A stretch of DNA of 64,000 bases from Bradyrhizobium sp. 164 (GTDB lineage Bacteria > Pseudomonadota > Alphaproteobacteria > Rhizobiales > Xanthobacteraceae), in NCBI RefSeq assembly GCF_023073715.1, contig NZ_JADPKA010000040.1:1-64000 (forward strand), given 5' to 3'. The notes under the pieces are model-generated. The model saw only the letters and a program-made list of their open reading frames with translations. It made no database searches and was not told the DNA's origin. The translations under genes were made by a program, and so were the position numbers. The first letter of the stretch is position 1, and each line of letters begins with the position of its first letter. Below are positions 62,605-64,000 of this stretch, piece by piece.

Positions 62605-64000
62605 TTGAATTCTGCTGAACCTAAGACCGTCGTGAAGGCTTGGGCGCAGCGACGGCGCGCATTTTGGCAGATCCTGCTGTTCTCGGCGGGCCTTTTGGTG
62701 CTGACCGTGATCAGCGCCGGCTCCGTTTACCTCGTCAACAAGGCCAGGGATGACAGCAAATGGGTCATCCACACCATCGAGGCGGAGAACCAGATCAACG
62801 CCCTCCTGCTGGAAATCCGGCGTGCCGAAAGCGCCGCCCGGGCCTACCTGCTGACGCGAGGGGCGGATTTCAAAGCCGACCATGACAAAGCTGTAGCGGC
62901 CATCGTACCTGCCCTCGACAGGCTTACGCACCTGATCGGCGATAATCCGGAACAACGCAAAAGCATCGACAAGCTGAGCTCGGCGATCGAGACGCGGCTC
63001 GGCCAATTGGCGCAGGAGATCGATTTCATCCGCCAGGATCAGCCGGAGAAGGCCACAGCGCTGGTTCGCGAGTTCGCCTCTACCGACGCCACGGCCGCGA
63101 TCGCCGAAATCGCGACCGGAATGCTTCAGGAAGAGGAACGGCTGTTCCGCCTCCGTACGGTCAATTCCGACCGCAGCCAGACCCTCGCCGCATCGATGAC
63201 CGGCATTGGCTCCGGCCTCGTCGTGCTACTGGCAATGATCTCAATCTGGCTGGTGCGGCGCTCGGCGCGGGCCCGCGACGAGGCCGAGAACCGCCTGCGC
63301 GATGCCTATGCCAACCTCGAGACGGTCGTCGATGAGCGCACCGCGGACCTGCGCGAAGCCAATGACGAGATTCAGCGCTTTGCCTACATCATCAGCCATG
63401 ATCTGCGCTCGCCACTCGTCAACATCATGGGCTTTACCAGCGAGCTCGAAGAGCTCGGCGGCGACATTTTCCGTCGTATCGGCGGTCTCACCCATGTCCC
63501 CGCCGACGGGCCGCCGCCCGCTTCCGGCGAGATCGTGCTCGAAGGCGCCGACAAGCAGCTTTCGGAGGACTTCTCCGAGGCGCTCGGCTTCATCAAGACG
63601 TCGATCGCCAAGATGGATCGGCTGATCTCCGCCATCCTCAACCTCACCCGCGAAGGCCGCCGCGAATTCCAGCCGGTGAAAATCGATACAAGCGAGCTGA
63701 TCGGAGCCATCGTGTCGACGCTGGCGCACCAGGCCGCCGAGGCACAGGCTGAGATTCACGTCGAGCCCTTGCCAAACCTCGTCAGCGACCGCCTCGCGCT
63801 CGAGCAGATCTTCTCCAACCTGATCGACAACGCGATCAAATACCTGAAGAGCGGCGTGCCCGGCGAGATCAGAATCCGCGGGCGCACCAAACTCGGCTAC
63901 GCGATCTTCGAGATCAGCGACAACGGCCGTGGCATCGATCCGAAGGATCACCAGCGGATATTCGACCTGTTCCGCCGCGCGGGAACCCAGGACAAGCCCG
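62605..64000 (+). CDS. CHASE3-domain sensor histidine kinase, truncated by the window edge
   Basis: The first 465 residues are visible. There is a membrane helix at about 22-45, a CHASE3-like extracytoplasmic domain (about 50-190, with ALLLEIRRAESAARAYLLTRG), a second helix (about 193-215), a coiled-coil linker and a HisKA-type domain with the phospho-acceptor motif FAYIISHDLRSPL near residue 265. An unusual insertion of about 45 residues lies between the two HisKA helices. The N box (NLIDNAIKYL) and G1 box (DNGRGIDPKDH) of the ATPase domain are near the edge. The start is TTG with GGGGG upstream. The response-regulator partner is outside the window. Confidence 0.88.
   Translation, partial: MNSAEPKTVVKAWAQRRRAFWQILLFSAGLLVLTVISAGSVYLVNKARDDSKWVIHTIEAENQINALLLEIRRAESAARAYLLTRGADFKADHDKAVAAIVPALDRLTHLIGDNPEQRKSIDKLSSAIETRLGQLAQEIDFIRQDQPEKATALVREFASTDATAAIAEIATGMLQEEERLFRLRTVNSDRSQTLAASMTGIGSGLVVLLAMISIWLVRRSARARDEAENRLRDAYANLETVVDERTADLREANDEIQRFAYIISHDLRSPLVNIMGFTSELEELGGDIFRRIGGLTHVPADGPPPASGEIVLEGADKQLSEDFSEALGFIKTSIAKMDRLISAILNLTREGRREFQPVKIDTSELIGAIVSTLAHQAAEAQAEIHVEPLPNLVSDRLALEQIFSNLIDNAIKYLKSGVPGEIRIRGRTKLGYAIFEISDNGRGIDPKDHQRIFDLFRRAGTQDKP

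Overview
The window is a contiguous piece of a high-GC alphaproteobacterial chromosome, most likely Bradyrhizobium or a close relative. The evidence is the style and order of the housekeeping genes (sufBCDS-sufT-sufA, aroQ-accB-accC, prfB next to a class A penicillin-binding protein), two outer-membrane barrels whose mature N-terminus begins AADLGAR, a DUF1236 secreted protein, and a dispersed palindromic repeat of the kind common in Bradyrhizobium. The species assignment is inference. No rRNA, tRNA, insertion sequence, prophage or CRISPR array was recognised. About 55 genes are supported.

Layout. 1-2640 (minus strand): a partial gene, argC, a PaiB-like flavin protein and a DedA membrane protein. 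2912-4960: parE. 5396-8313: two outer-membrane beta-barrels flanking a two-helix small protein and a short-chain dehydrogenase. 8492-11894 (minus): FAD monooxygenase, Gly/Ala-rich secreted protein, secreted caspase-like protein. 12107-16147 (plus): AraC regulator, RhlE-type RNA helicase, diguanylate cyclase. 16201-23812 (minus): TfoX-like protein, then the Fe-S assembly cluster sufA, sufT, sufS, sufD, sufC, sufB and a second, NifS/IscS-type cysteine desulfurase at the upstream end. 24151-30768: small metabolic and transport genes (hydrolase, DUF1330, SMR, GST, anmK, tyrS, MFS, DoxX). 30824-42336: a 28-residue membrane micro-protein, a chemotaxis receptor with a suspect N-terminus, a giant AsmA/DUF3971 protein, a Bcp peroxiredoxin with a basic tail, an M23 peptidase, a frameshifted ABC binding protein, a DMT exporter and a beta-hydroxyacid dehydrogenase. 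42339-51407: prfB with its programmed frameshift, mrcA, amiC and rne. 51716-57899: D-amino-acid dehydrogenase-like protein, dctA, bioY, aminotransferase and an M48-TPR protease. 57999-64000: DsbA-like protein, DUF1236 protein, aroQ, accB, accC and a CHASE3 histidine kinase cut by the right edge.

How the genes work together. The suf block is a compact operon with 4-bp ATGA overlaps (sufD/sufS and sufS/sufT) that supplies Fe-S clusters. A weak Irr-box-like element lies upstream of sufB. A cell-envelope theme recurs: anmK recycles peptidoglycan, mrcA builds it, amiC and the M23 protein cut it, and the M48-TPR, DsbA-like and AsmA-like proteins serve the periplasm and outer membrane. A second theme is translation and RNA turnover (tyrS, prfB, rhlE, rne).

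No convincing undescribed multigene system was found. The best leads are single-locus oddities: a histidine-rich block inside the S1 domain of RNase E, apparent frameshifts in the chemotaxis receptor and the ABC binding protein, lysine-rich histone-like tails on a peroxiredoxin and a TfoX-like protein, an Asp in place of the essential Glu in an SMR transporter, a 28-residue membrane protein, and several unexplained palindromes in promoter regions.
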